Below, in pieces: positions 1-11,638 of a DNA stretch of 64,000 nt. The stretch is taken from contig NC_134933.1 of NCBI RefSeq assembly GCF_051020765.1, forward strand, positions 12,435,461 to 12,499,460, written 5' to 3'. The notes beneath the pieces were generated by a model, which ran no database searches, had not been told where the DNA came from, and saw nothing but the letters and a program-made list of their open reading frames with translations. Source of the DNA: Lasioglossum baleicum (taxonomy: Eukaryota; Arthropoda; Insecta; Hymenoptera; Halictidae). Within the stretch, counting starts at the first letter, position 1. Every line of letters starts with the position of its first letter. The translations under genes and the position numbers were made by a program.

Positions 1-48
1 CTTAAAGAAACTGGTATTTTAAATAAGGTATGCAATTTCGAAAATAGA

Positions 49-147
49 ATATTTCCATTTTAACAATCTGAACCTCAACATAAAATATTTCTATTTCAAC
101 AATTTGATCCTCAAAATAAAATATTTCTATTTTAACAATCTGAAACA
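49..147. repeat. 36-bp minisatellite, three copies
   Basis: Units start at 49, 85 and 121. Each reads roughly ATATTTCTATTTTAACAAT followed by a CTGA-CCTCA-ATAAA tail. Period is exactly 36 bp with a few substitutions between copies. The surroundings to about 600 are AT-rich. Confidence 0.85.
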
Positions 148-1844
148 CGAAATCAAATTTTGCATTGTTATAATACTCTGAGAAACCGCATAAACAATAG
201 TCTATCTTTAAGAATATATTTAAGAATATATTTTTATATTTAAATATTTAAGAAAACAATAAATCGTTAAGAAACGATTACACTCATAAATGTATTGAAT
301 TCGAACCATTATTTTCAGCAATAATATTTCAAATTGAAATTGAAAATAAAGAGAAAATACGAATATTTTCAATATTTTTCGAATAAAATATTATTTTCAA
401 AAAAATTACTGCCTCAAATTGTTTGGATAATATCTCGTTAACTATTATCAACAGTTTCATACTCAGAATTTGATACTCTATCGATCTATGTTATAAAAAA
501 TGGGACATTCCATTTAAAAAAATCCAAAAATTTCTTCACCCACGAAAAAAGCACGCACCTTATGAGAGGTGACATTTAAATTCCACGTTTCAACATTTTC
601 ATAAACTGTACCGTTAAGTCATTATTCGAGGTGATCATGTTAGGTGGTGCACCCTGTATACCGTGGTGGTATAAAGATCCTTACAAAAGGTAGCCAACTA
701 TTGGACAGAAAGTTTGCGCCAACCAGTTACCGTGCGTCAGTAACAAAGAAAATTCAACTCGGTCGCCGAGGCAAAAAAGCATCAAAGAAAATTAGCAAGC
801 GATAACCTGAAAAATAGTTTCCCGCCGCAGAGATCGTCTAGTCAGCCGCCTCGGCGCTCAGCGTCGATGTGCACTGACACAGAGCGGGGTAGCTTGACGG
901 TCCACTCATTTCGAGGCTTTTAGCGGTGCATCGACGTTAACGATTAAAGCTTTCACCCCCTTCACCTGTCGCTCCTCCACCGCCCGCGTTCCGCCACCCT
1001 CCAGGGGGCTGCTTTTTCTCTGTTTCCCGGTGTCCTTCTAGCCAGTTCACACGGGCTGCACGCGAAACGTCGTTGCGCTCCTCAAAGCACCGCCGATAAT
1101 GAGGGTAAAACGAGAAAAAAGAAGTGTCGTCCCCCGTGAAACCCTGCGGGTGATACACCTTCCACGCGCGCCTCTGTATCTTCCCAACCCCCGCCCCGCC
1201 TCGCCCGCCTTTTCAACCCTCTCCATCCCCCACACAGCCCCTGACGGCTCGATGTGTTTCTCGTATGCTTGGCTCTTTACCGCGAGTGTACGCCCTCTCA
1301 TTTTTCCTCCCTTCTTCCTCTGTCCCTTTCAGCCCCTCTGAGCGCACGACCTCTGTGTGTTGGTCACCGTATACGTCTACCCCGGATATCTCGCACCACC
1401 ACCACACCCCCAACTTGTGGCCGAAAGGACCAAGTGTCCATCGCTGTGAGCCTGCACAGCGCCACGAAACAGAGACGAACGAATTTTTTAATTATTCCGC
1501 GTACCCCCGGACACCCTGATCCTGTTTTCTTTGTCGACCCTCTGGGCTGACCGTTTATTGCGACCAAGGGACACCCTGAAGGGGATGCTCGAGATTTTTA
1601 GCCTGTTTCGCCGGTGAAGTCGGGCACTCCTGGAAAATTTCATGGCCCCTTTTCGCGTATCACTCTGAGGGTGCGAATTTTCTGCTTGATCGGCAGCGTG
1701 CCAGTGTATTCTAAATACTTACGACGAAAATTTCTAGATCACATGTGTGAAACGGCAAACACATTTTGAGAATTTACAAAAATATTGGAAAACAAATAAA
1801 TGTATGTACATGCTTTCGATTCGTGTAAACAATACATATACATA
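148..1844. other. Intronic DNA: AT-rich then C/CT-rich, no gene seen
   Basis: 148-600 is AT-rich with short TTTAAGAATATA repeats. 950-1560 becomes C-rich and pyrimidine-rich, and short open frames overlap on both strands there. None resembles a known protein, and they change frame with the base composition. Confidence 0.6.
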
Positions 1845-2268
1845 CAGGGTGAGTCACCTAACGTTTGCCACCTCAAATAACTTTGTTGTTTTGAAAGACA
1901 AAGTTGAATGGTTCAGTGGGGCTCACATGATACAGAAAATATTTTTGTTTATTGTGATTTTTTTTTAGAGATATCAAGGTCACCTTCGTTTTTTTAAATG
2001 GAAGCACCCTTTTTTAAACACCTACAATGATAGTCCCTTTCATTAGGAATTCCGTGACTATATTTACCAATGCACCTATAAACTTTCTAAGTAGCTTCTA
2101 GTCATATAACACACACAGAACATTATTACTTTGCATTAACCATTAAAAATTCGCAGTCTACTTGTTAATCACTCACTAATTTTCGAAGCCCCTTATTTGT
2201 AGACTTCATACTTAGGCTTTAAAAACAACAAAGATATTTGAGGTGGCAACGTTATGTGACTCACCCTG
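1845..2268. mobile_element. TA-flanked inverted-repeat element (Tc1/mariner-type MITE)
   Basis: The left end CAGGGTGAGTCACCTAACG (after TA at 1843-1844) is mirrored by CGTTATGTGACTCACCCTG (before TA at 2269-2270). The inverted repeat continues inward through GCCACCTCAAATA and AACAAAG, about 50 bp in all. The 424-bp interior has no transposase frame. TA target duplication and CAGGG ends fit a non-autonomous Tc1/mariner-superfamily element. Confidence 0.78.
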
Positions 2269-3098
2269 TATATTTTACATGGAACTTTATTTAATCACGT
2301 ATCTGTGAAATAATTGACAGTTAACAGTATGGAAAATTAGCAATTAAATTCCGCCTAAGTCGGAAGAAAACGTTGAAAATTGTAAGTGGTCCTAACTTTT
2401 TAGCCAGGAATTGTAGTTGAAGAAAGCTGACTACATAGGCAAGGGCCGAGAAAATGCACATTTACCCTAATTTGGAAACACGCCTATCAAGAGCGCCGTG
2501 TCGTTGAAGGTTAAGTGCTGTAAAATTTTAAGTCTCGTCTATCTAGCGAGCGCATTTCGCCGACAGCGCGCCGCGCCGTTTCTCCGCGTTTCATCGACTC
2601 GGGGATCCACGGAGAGACGCGCGGGTCCCGTTTCCGCCGCCGCCCATCAAACACGGGGTACAAAATCGTGTGTCCGTATTCAAAGAGGACGTCGGTAATC
2701 ACGGGAGCACAGTGGCCACTCGAGATGCTCCGACTTTAATTAGGGAGTCCGAACGAGCGAGCGAGCGAGTGGTCGCTGGCACGAGCATGGGGAGACTGGA
2801 CGGGCGGAATTAACGTTGTCGTTTGAAAGACTCTCGAGGTTACGAGAGTCGTAGGCTGTCGTATCGGGGAATAATGCGGCATGTTTGTCAGCGACGGGGG
2901 GTGAACGGGGGTTGCAAGCACTCGCGGAACAGTCGACGAATGCTTTCCCCCGATTGCGCGGCGCGCCGGCAGTTCGGAATTTTTTTGAAGCCGACGAGAT
3001 GAGTCCTTCGGCGACGAGAGGAGCGCGCACGGAAAATTGAATGCAAACACCGCGAGTAGCTACGAGTCGATCGCTTGTTCATTTTTTTTCTGTTAGTC

Positions 3099-3121
3099 CT
3101 CTCTCTCTCTCTCTCTTTCTC
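3099..3121. repeat. (CT)n microsatellite
   Basis: An uninterrupted CT run ends in CTTTCTCTG, within a longer pyrimidine-rich tract to about 3170. Confidence 0.9.
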
Positions 3122-4941
3122 TGATCCACCCCCTTTCTCCACCGTCTTTCTCTCTCTTCCTCCGGGTTTTTTTTCACGTTTGTGTAAGCGCGTGTATTTT
3201 TTCCGCGCGCACTCTCTTTCTGTACTCGACGAGAGCACACGAGAAGAATCGAAGTGGTTTTTCGACAACGAACGAGAGGCGGGGTTACGTCCCCCTCCCC
3301 CTCTCTCACTCTTTCCTTTTCGATCGAACCAGCAGCTTTGAAACCGGGCTACGGGTGTACTGAATTTTTCAGGTCGCTCGATATCTGGCAATTTTGTTGA
3401 AAGTTGACCGCTATCTGAAACCCCCAACTTCTTCCCGTTCCAAAAGATCCGCCGGATTTTACCTCCTCCGCCCGCGAACTATCAGGGAAATTAAACCGAA
3501 ACGATGCTCTCTCCCTTCCCAGCTTGCTCTCGCTCGCTCTTTTCTCCTCGCCTCGCTGTTTAACGGCAGTTTGTACGCGCGGAGATCGGCCTGACCGTTT
3601 ATTAATTACGCCCGCGCTACTTTCTTGCCGCAAGTGCCACTAAACTTTTCGGCAACTACGCGAATTCCATTTTCCACGGGGAAAACGATTTAGAAGGCTC
3701 CTCTTTTTCAGAGGCTTCTCCCGCGGCCCAGGTTACAGGCTGTAATTTTCCGACGGGTTCTACACCACGCCTGCTTGATTAATATTTCGTGTTCGGGAGA
3801 AACGGCCGGCCTGTTTTTGCTTGGAGATACAGTCTGTCGCGATCGAAGAATTTAGAGAATTTACAACATTTCTATTGGCGGGAATTTCGAAGAGAGTTGT
3901 ACATGTTGCTTTTCGGGCATTCCGCGTGCGACAGCCAAAATACCATAATAATAACATCAAATTTTAAGCATAAACGGTACCGTTTCCTTATCGCGCTGTT
4001 CCTGAATCAAAATGGTCAATTACCCGCTTGCCTGAACGGTCCTGTGGTCGTTTAACGGTGTCCACGGTCGCTTCCGCGACGACTCTTCCAGTTTCCACGC
4101 TTATCGAGGCAAGAAATTCACTCGGCCAAGTTTCCGGATGCGTTTAGTGCGATTTGTTTGTCGGTTCCCATCGTTCCCACTGACCGTTCGCGGCAAGAAT
4201 CCAACGCGGCGGCTATTCGAACAGCCACCGGGAACTGGTTAAATATTAATATATGAAAAACGGCACGGTATTCCCGCTAACAAATCGCCGCAATAAGATC
4301 AGTCGGGAGCGAGCAGTAAACGCGTACAATGAGCACGATAATCTTCGTCGAGAAAATTCGCGTTCCGCTAAATTACTATAACATTCTCAATAAACGCTGG
4401 TATCGAGTAATCTCGGGCCGGGTCGTGTCGCAACCCGGCGACAACGCGATTGTCATTACCGTCGCGCGCGCGCGCAGCCTCGCCGATACATTCGTATTCC
4501 GTCCCGGTCACGGTGTTGAAAATTTCTCAATGCCTCCGTCGATAGGTTTCCCTCTCCTCTCGCTTCTCCGCTCGCCTCTTTTTATTCCCTTCTTTTTATA
4601 CTCCGATTCCGATAAATGACTCGGGACATTTGCAGACAATGAACGCGCTACGGCCTCTACCGCGGTAACGCCCGATCTAAATGGATTTCCATCCATTCAT
4701 AAGCAGTTCGCAGGAATGATCCCTTTTGTACCCACTACGGCCTCCACGGCTTCCGAGTCGAGAACGAATTTTCGACGGGCATAAACTTTCGATTTTAGTG
4801 CTCCCGGCCTGCTGAATTTCCTCGCTATCGAAGCGGATCGCGATTCAGCAGGTAACGATGTAGTATTCTTTATAATTTCATTTGACGGCGTGTTCAGCTA
4901 ACGAAGTGAGCTCTGGAAGTGTACGTCTACAGTAAATCGTT

Positions 4942-4980
4942 GATCTAAGAAAGCCCTCGGTCCGTGCCGTTTCTTAGATC
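4942..4980. repeat. Short perfect hairpin
   Basis: GATCTAAGAAA at 4942-4952 is the exact reverse complement of TTTCTTAGATC at 4970-4980, with a 17-base loop. It ends 16 bp before the long foldback element starting at 4997. The stem is too short for a typical miRNA precursor. Confidence 0.6.
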
Positions 4981-4996
4981 CTGTGGTTCTACTATA

Positions 4997-5615
4997 GTGT
5001 TACTCGAATTAATATTCGGACACTCTAAAAAAGACGATAAGTTTTTAAATATTGTGCTATACGATTTGAACTTTTTTAGGAAGCTAGAGCAATTAGTTTA
5101 CTACAGGATGTGAACATTTTTCTTTTCAAAAATAGTCATTGATCGGAATTGTAGAAGAAATAGTAAAAGTTGCATTTCGCAACTTTTTTATGTGGGCCTA
5201 TATTGAAAATTTGAAAAGTACGTTTTGTAGGTCTGCGTCAATTATATGCACTGTGAAAGTTTCATCGAAATCGGTTGATGCGGGAAGAAACGACAGGTAT
5301 TGAAAGATGTAAGAATTCTTAGATACAGGCTGAAAATCGTGAAAATCTGCCATTTTTACCATCTTTAAACGTTTGTAGCTCAAATTTTCAGAATATGTTT
5401 AATTCACACAGGTCTACAAAACGTATTTTTTATATTTTCAATATAAAAGCTCACATAAAAAAGTTGTAAAATGCAACTTTTAGTATTTTTTCAACAATTC
5501 CGATCAATTTCAATCATTTCAAAAGCTTTTTTTCAAAAAAGTTCAAATCGTACAGTACAATATTAAAAAAGTTATCGTCTTTTTTAGAGCGTCCGAATAT
5601 TAATTCGAGTAACTG
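4997..5615. mobile_element. Long foldback element (hairpin MITE), TA-flanked
   Basis: TTACTCGAATTAATATTCGG plus CACTCTAAAAAAGACGATAA on the left is mirrored on the right (5570-5614) with one or two changes. The pairing resumes inward: AGTTGCATTTCGCAACTTTT near 5168 mirrors AAAAGTTGTAAAATGCAACT near 5460, and ACGTTTTGTAGGTCTG mirrors CAGGTCTACAAAACGT. Nearly the whole 619 bp is therefore two arms around a short centre (about 5290-5330). TA borders both ends (4995-4996 and 5616-5617). No coding capacity was seen. Confidence 0.8.
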
Positions 5616-5765
5616 TACCTCTTTGTGACAAGGACTCCTTTGTAGAAAACGACCGCGCGATCGAGAACTTGCTACGCGCCGTCAATTAACACGTGCCAAG
5701 CCGTTTTTGCTCGAACTTTCATTCGGGCCATTTGACGTTTTCACGAAAAATTGATATATTATCAC

Positions 5766-5966
5766 TAGACTGTGGATCTTTATACATTTATGAGAAAATT
5801 GGTTGGGTTAAATATGAAACAGTAAAAAATTCGGCAAACTCAAGAACATTGTAACATTGTTTTTAAAATAACAAAGTCATTAAGGAATAAAATCAATTTT
5901 TGTTTTACTTCTGCTTCCCACAATCGATGCAGAACATTTTTATTTTGCATAAAAATCCGCAATTTA
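5766..5966. mobile_element. hAT-like MITE (TAGACTGCGGATC family), 201 bp
   Basis: The left end is TAGACTGTGGATCTTTATAC and the right end mirrors it as GCATAAAAATCCGCAATTTA. The element is flanked by an exact 8-bp duplication, ATTATCAC, at 5758-5765 and 5967-5974. There is no coding frame. The 8-bp duplication and short TAG-starting ends point to the hAT superfamily. The same family recurs at 8351, 10134, 32115, 42523, 49631, 56070 and 59281. Confidence 0.85.
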
Positions 5967-5974
5967 ATTATCAC

Positions 5975-8350
5975 ACAATATTTCATTAGCTCATCAATCC
6001 CTAAGTATTATAATTAGTTTTTATAGAGTAGTTATCACATTCTTTTAAATTTTTATTTCCTAGGAATTAACAATATATACAACAGGCGCAAATAAAAATA
6101 CTAAAAAACTACCTTAATCTATATCAGTCTTATAAAGTAGGAATATCTTCGCTTCTTCGCTTTATATCTATATTAGTGGGGGAATTGCACAATAAGGGGA
6201 TTGCTCGACGTATTAATAATTCAGTCTTGTCGCACGGTAAGATTATCACAGGTGAAAAAAAAATATTAAAAAACCCGAACTAGTAGTTATCACATCATGT
6301 ACCAGCCGTGGTACACGTGGCGCTGCAATCAATGTCAACTTTTCAACAAAAGTAGGAATAGGTTAAATGTTTAGTGTCATTTTAATAAAAAAAAGTGCCA
6401 CGAATACGTTGATATAGAAGTACCATCAAAAAATAATGAAAACTAAAAAGTTCTGTAATTGGATATTAGTGATCTAAGATCTAACAAGCGTCCAACAGCA
6501 AGATGGTTTTTCTATTTCAATGTTCACAGGAAAGAGACTGCTCGCCGCGTCTTTCGGGCCGCTCGGCCATCGATTTCTACATTCTTCCGGGAAGAATAAT
6601 TTCCCATTTAACGGGGCCATTTGCAGCGCAACCTTACGCGAAATTGCCGCAACTTTTCGACCGCGTTCTCGCTTAAAGTTTGATGCAGGCATTCGCCGGA
6701 GTAACCGCGAGGCGTTCGGTATTTATGCCGCTCATAGTTCAGTTAAACTCTGTCACGTGGCCGAGAAGGATGTTAATACTCGGGCCGTTCATGTTTTCGA
6801 GGCGAAACTGCTATTAACGTTTCAACGATAATTCAAGCCATTAACGGTAAACGTATCCCGCCGCCGCCGCCGCCGCCGTTGCGCCTCGAGAAACTTAGCG
6901 AATAATAAATCTTCGGACTTTTTCATTATCTGCTCAAGATCCGATATCTTATCAAAGAGCCTTTCACTTTTAGACGGCCGAAAAGGCAATTCAAACGAAA
7001 CGGGAGCTAACATTACTCACTTAGATCTACATGCGAAATAAAAATGTTCCAAGTCAATTGTGCGAAGAAAATATCGTCTAAAAATGAATTTCATCATTTT
7101 GTCCAGTCTAAAACTAGAGTAACCATATTTTTAAATGTTTTCCATTTTTCCACGGTTTTTCTAGTAATTCTTTCTTGTAAACGTAGCCACCTAAATATCT
7201 GCTTTAGTTTTGATGACATAACAAATATGCTTAATACGATGTAAATGGTACCACTGACGGATAATCATGAATTCTTGAATTTTCATATTTCGAGTTTCTG
7301 CCAGGTTCTGTGGGGCCACGACCCCACTGTGCGTTGTTGTGTGTTCCTTATCGTTGCCAGCTTATTCTACGACGGCACGCTTGTACATAAATATCCGGGC
7401 CGAAATAAATAATTGTAGTAGCGCCGTAAATCGACGGTAATTTAATTCGAGTCCTCGAGAACGACGGTTCGAACGGCGATAATTCTTTGCCGGGATTCGA
7501 AATTGGACTCCTCGGTTCCGCAACAGGCGGGAGATTCAACCCGGGGAGTTGGTAAATATGGTTTACGAGCGTAGCCACTATTTCCTATTAACGCTTTCAA
7601 GACTGAATTATGAAACATGCGTAAAGTACCGCTCGTAATTGGAAATATATTACGATAAACGTTCGCGGGGCTACGTAAAAGCGGCCCCGACCAAATTATT
7701 TATCGTGTAGAAAATTGCGCCCGCGTGCCGCTCACCTACGCTACGCCGCACAGCGCGCACTGTCCCCGATGATTGTTTCGTCATGACGCGCCACTGCTGT
7801 TGCGACTCGCAGCTGCACTACAAATTCCTTCGATTCGCATTTAATCCCGGATTATTGCGCGCCAGAGTTATGGCCGTCCAACTGGCAAGGGAGCATACAC
7901 TGAAGTCACATCTGCGGATCTTGAGGGGTTACATACGGTCGACGAAATTATTATAAGAACGGTACTGTTTTCAATGAAAATGTTGTTTGGTAATACATAT
8001 AATGGATGGTTAGAATGTAATCAAAATTGTTATGTACGTATTATAAACGGAGGCAAGAGATGAATGGCTTCCGAAGGGCGTCTGAAGGTCATTGACATTA
8101 TTTTATACAATATCGATTCTCCTGTTGTTCTACCTAAAAAATTACCAGGAGCATATGGCCGAAAAATTGATAGTTAACAGGATATTTTGAAAAATGATCA
8201 CTAAAATATCCCACGAGAGAGTAACCCCGTTTCGCGCAGCTTAGAAGATGGTGGGGGCGCAGCGAGCCTATCATCTCTCATTCCACTACCCACTCCCCAC
8301 TTTCTGGAACCAATTAGGGCGAAGATGCGCAAAGATGAACGAAAACTGGT
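5975..8350. other. Intronic DNA, no gene seen
   Basis: Mostly AT-rich with a CpG-richer block at 6530-6900 and 7360-7900. It contains the CCG run at 6858 and the palindrome GTACCAGCCGTGGTAC near 6299. No recognisable coding or RNA feature. Confidence 0.55.
6858..6878. repeat. (CCG)7 trinucleotide repeat
   Basis: Seven uninterrupted CCG units in a CpG-rich context. Confidence 0.9.
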
Positions 8351-8542
8351 CTTTCCGCGGATCTTTATGCATTTATGAAGAAATTAGTTGGGTGAAATAT
8401 AAAACAGTAACAGATATTAAAAATTCGAGAATGTGTTGTGTTGTCACTTTTAATGTAACGGAATGAAATCAATTTTTATGTTATTCCTGCTTCCCACAAT
8501 CAATGCGAACCATGTTTATTTTGCGTGAAGATCTGCAGTCTA
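8351..8542. mobile_element. hAT-like MITE, degenerate copy
   Basis: The left end has decayed to CTTTCCGCGGATCTTTATGC; the right end GATCTGCAGTCTA is intact. The interior (GTTGGGTGAAATATAAAACA, then TGCTTCCCACAATCAATGCG) is closely similar to the copy at 5766. No matching 8-bp duplication is left. Confidence 0.72.
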
Positions 8543-10133
8543 ATCATCACACGTTTTATGCAATATATATATATTTTTAATTTCACATCGGGCACAAAAA
8601 TGTTCAACGATATCCGAAAATGTCTTTGGTATACCACTATAGGATTGAAAATTAAAATATTGTTTGTTGTGAACTGCGCGGGGTTCAATAACCCAGGATT
8701 CAATGTTACAACGGCTTATGCGCACACCATGACATAATAAACGTGCTAATCTATTGCACAATCATCATCATTAAATTTCATTAACGCTCTTACCAATGTT
8801 GGTTAATTATTATTTCAACATTCTGCGCCAAACAGTGACGGTTGTGTACGCATAAACAACACGAGCGTTTATGTCTAATGAAATTTAATTTGTAAAAACA
8901 GAAACGGAAGAGAGAGAGAGAGAGAGAGTCGCCTTTGCAATTAATTAATGGGTGCTCGACGTTTAACAAACTGCACTATCTCGTTATGATCGAGGAACAT
9001 ATTTAATTGCTGCATACCTACAATCGATACAATCGGAAATTAAAATTTCCGTAATTCTCACCTCATTAAAACTTGTTAAATCCGGCACACTCGTCGCCAG
9101 AATTTAATTATTCGTCCGTGAATATTTCATTTCCGCGGGTTCTAAATACACGAAGGTAATGCCAACACACCGAAATAATTTACCAAGATATACATATACA
9201 TACGTTGGCCGAGCGTTTTCCTCGCGGTAAAATTGCGCGATGTTTCTCTTCCGGATATTCGAAAGCTTTTAAATTCTATCTCTCCGCATTGCTAATGGCT
9301 CTTATATTTCGCGATGAAACGCGGAAGTTTGTAATACGAAAAAGAACACTAAAAGAGGAAAAGAGAGAGAGAGAGAAAAAGAGTGTTAAAGAGATGCGGA
9401 GAAATGGGGAAAAGAGATTAAGAGGGTTGTCGGAAGATCGGATTTATATTTCGAAAATGTTTGCTCGCGTCGATCCGGCAACTAGGAAACCCTGTTGTGC
9501 TTCGCGTGGGCTCCTTAAAAAAAAATATAAAAAAGGATTCGCCCCGTATCCGATATTTGTTTAGCGTCGAATAAATGGTTTTTCACCGGGCTTTATACAC
9601 CGGCGAGTTTCGATCTTTCGAATGTTATGTTCCAGCGGCGAACAGTTTTACGGTCGTAATTCTAACCGTACGTGTTCCCACGGCCAGAAAATGTATGAAA
9701 CGATCGCTGTTGTAAAATGGAATCACGTCCTAGATAAACATGTTCACGAGACCTATGAATAATTATAAAATGGAAATCGAAAACCGGGAGAGATGCTCGA
9801 AATGGATCTATAGATATGTTCCCGCGGTCGGTTTATTTCTTTTCTATTGGGCGTACATGCACGCCGGAATTTACGGCTTCGCTGGAAATAGGACGATACT
9901 TCGCGCAAAAATAAGTTAAGAGCACAAAATACATCTTCGTCTCGAAGGGGTATTCGGGAAAATTGAATTTGACTGATGGCGAGTGAAAATGTCTGAAGTC
10001 GCGTTCTATCTCTGTTTATAGTTGCAGCGTGTTTCTACTTGAATTGCCATTACATATTATATTTTTCTGATCACAAATAACTTGGTGAAAGTTCGATAAA
10101 AAAATAATTCAAATAAAGAAGTTTTGTGATTGA
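8543..10133. other. Intronic DNA, no gene seen
   Basis: Contains a 14-bp inverted pair ATTAAATTTCATTA / TAATGAAATTTAAT (8773-8786 and 8877-8890), a (GA)n run, and a purine-rich tract at 9340-9420. That tract gives a lysine/arginine/glutamate-rich open frame (9205..9564) of no recognised family. Confidence 0.55.
8909..8928. repeat. (GA)n microsatellite
   Basis: Ten uninterrupted AG dinucleotides. Confidence 0.9.
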
Positions 10134-10558
10134 TAGGCTGCGGATCTTTATGCAAAATGGAAACTTGCTACCTGAATTGCAACAAGCTGGGATGAAATAA
10201 ATATCTAATGTCTTGCTGAATATGTTGAATAGGTTGAGAACAATATTTGTAGTATATTTAACACTAAAACTAGCGAGCTCTGAAAGCGATTAAAATGTTT
10301 CATCTGATAAAAATGAGAAGGGTCTTATTATTTAGATTTTATGCAATTTTTATCGCAATACGTGCTTGGATAAATAAATTTATTGAATCAATTTCCATGT
10401 AAGCAACGTCATCGCTTCGATAATTATAAAATTAAAAATCTAAGACCGGTTATTTGGCCGGCAGTGGTAGGTTTACTGTTAAATTCTCCAAATTTTTTTA
10501 CTGTTAAAAATTAGCCCTATACCCATTTTTATCATAAATACATAGAATCCGCAGTCTA
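10134..10558. mobile_element. hAT-like MITE split by a TTAA element
   Basis: Ends TAGGCTGCGGATCTTTATGC and GAATCCGCAGTCTA are flanked by an exact 8-bp duplication, GTGATTGA (10126-10133 and 10559-10566). At 425 bp it is twice the family length. Removing the TTAA-flanked insert at 10262..10478 plus one TTAA leaves 204 bp, very close to the 201 bp of intact relatives. The left half (CTACCTGAATTGCAACAAGC) matches the copy at 56070. Confidence 0.85.
10262..10478. mobile_element. Nested TTAA-flanked (piggyBac-like) MITE
   Basis: TTAA at 10258-10261 and 10479-10482 brackets 217 bp with imperfect inverted ends CACTAAAACTAG and its partner TAGGTTTACTG. TTAA duplication is the hallmark of piggyBac. 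Part of the interior (CAATTTTTATCGCAATACGTGC through TTGGCCGGCAGTGG) recurs in diverged form at about 60530-60640. An isolated CACTAAACCTAC end follows TTAA at 63025. The piggyBac assignment rests on TTAA and ends only. Confidence 0.72.
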
Positions 10559-10566
10559 GTGATTGA

Positions 10567-11638
10567 ATTAGTAGAGGTTCACACGAATTAGCGTAATTCC
10601 AACCAGGTCTGTAACAGTGGAAACATTAATCTCGGAAACGTTCGAACAAACGATCGCGCGCTTATGAATAAAATCTCGGAATTCCTTCGCGTAATTTACA
10701 CGAGCGGCTGATTTAACAGAAAAACTGAAGCAGAACGAAAAGGAAACGTTTTGGCGGCTATTTGCGGAGGAACGCTCGCGCGCGGAGTTCATTATTCCGT
10801 CGCAACATTGTTTATCAATTAGAAATCTCTCATTTCCCAGGGTTTATGCGACGATAAATTCAGTGTTCGCGAAAGCGTGACAGGGCGCTTTGCATTTTCC
10901 AAGTTCCACGTTGTTTGCTTATACATATTTAGCATTGCGCAAGCTTCCCTGAAAACCGACTCGCTCGAATGAAATTTTCCATGATCCGGTTAAATGAAGT
11001 ATGAGCGGCGGCCGATGCTAATGTCGTCTGTAAACGTTGCCCGTCTCATTTTCGTATCGATCGAGCCATCAACGACGTTCCCCTTGTCGTCTTCATCCTC
11101 ATCCTCATCCTCGTCGTCGTCCGTTGTTGGACGCGCGCAGATTCCACCCGGGAATTGGCGCAAAGAGCTCGGCTCGCAAGAATTTCTACTTCCTCCGGTA
11201 GTTTCCGGTTCGAAAGATAGAGAGCCATCTATGACTGGCTGACCTGTCGAATCTGTGACGCTTCCGTACTTCCCTCGATGCTCGAGCGGAAATAAAAGGA
11301 TTCCCGGCGTCAAGCACTCTCTCGCGAACGTCCGCTTCCATTCTTTCTTCTGCAAACATTTGCGATGCATTTTTTTTTTCACCAGACAGAATATAAATCT
11401 GTCGCATACCTGATGCACCTCTGCTAATCACTATTCTCCGGCGAGATGTGTCTATTCTTTCGGTTTCCATCAGATGAGTGCAAACGTTCGTACCTGATCT
11501 GAAAACACACTGATTTTATTAATTAATTATTCTTCTTTTTCTGGCAACTATCTATACGAAATATAAATATTCATATGTTTGTCCCACACACAACAACACT
11601 CTGCAACCTATCAATCTATTGTCATAATATAGTACGAA
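10567..11638. other. Intronic DNA, no gene seen
   Basis: Moderately CpG-rich. A 142-codon minus-strand frame (10990..11418) contains an Asp/Glu run that is only the TCATCC/TCG repeat at 11086-11122 read in reverse. I see no family resemblance. Confidence 0.5.
11086..11122. repeat. TCATCC / TCG trinucleotide-type repeat
   Basis: An imperfect run of TCA-TCC and TCG triplets. On the minus strand it reads as an acidic D/E run. Confidence 0.85.

Larger units (their letters stand above)
2269..4996. other. Intronic DNA with CpG-rich blocks, no gene seen
   Basis: 2530-3060 and 3250-3700 are CpG-rich and contain GAGC and CT runs. A 179-codon minus-strand frame (2888..3427) and others are low-complexity R/K/E/S-rich readings of purine-rich DNA and overlap frames on the other strand. 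3700-4900 contains nothing recognised. Confidence 0.55.

Noticed and set aside
2888..3427. 179-codon minus-strand frame
   Set aside because: It is an Arg/Lys/Glu/Ser-rich reading of CT and GA tracts, and overlaps frames on the other strand.
4942..4980. Perfect 11-bp hairpin as a microRNA precursor
   Set aside because: The stem is far too short for a precursor of about 60-70 nt.
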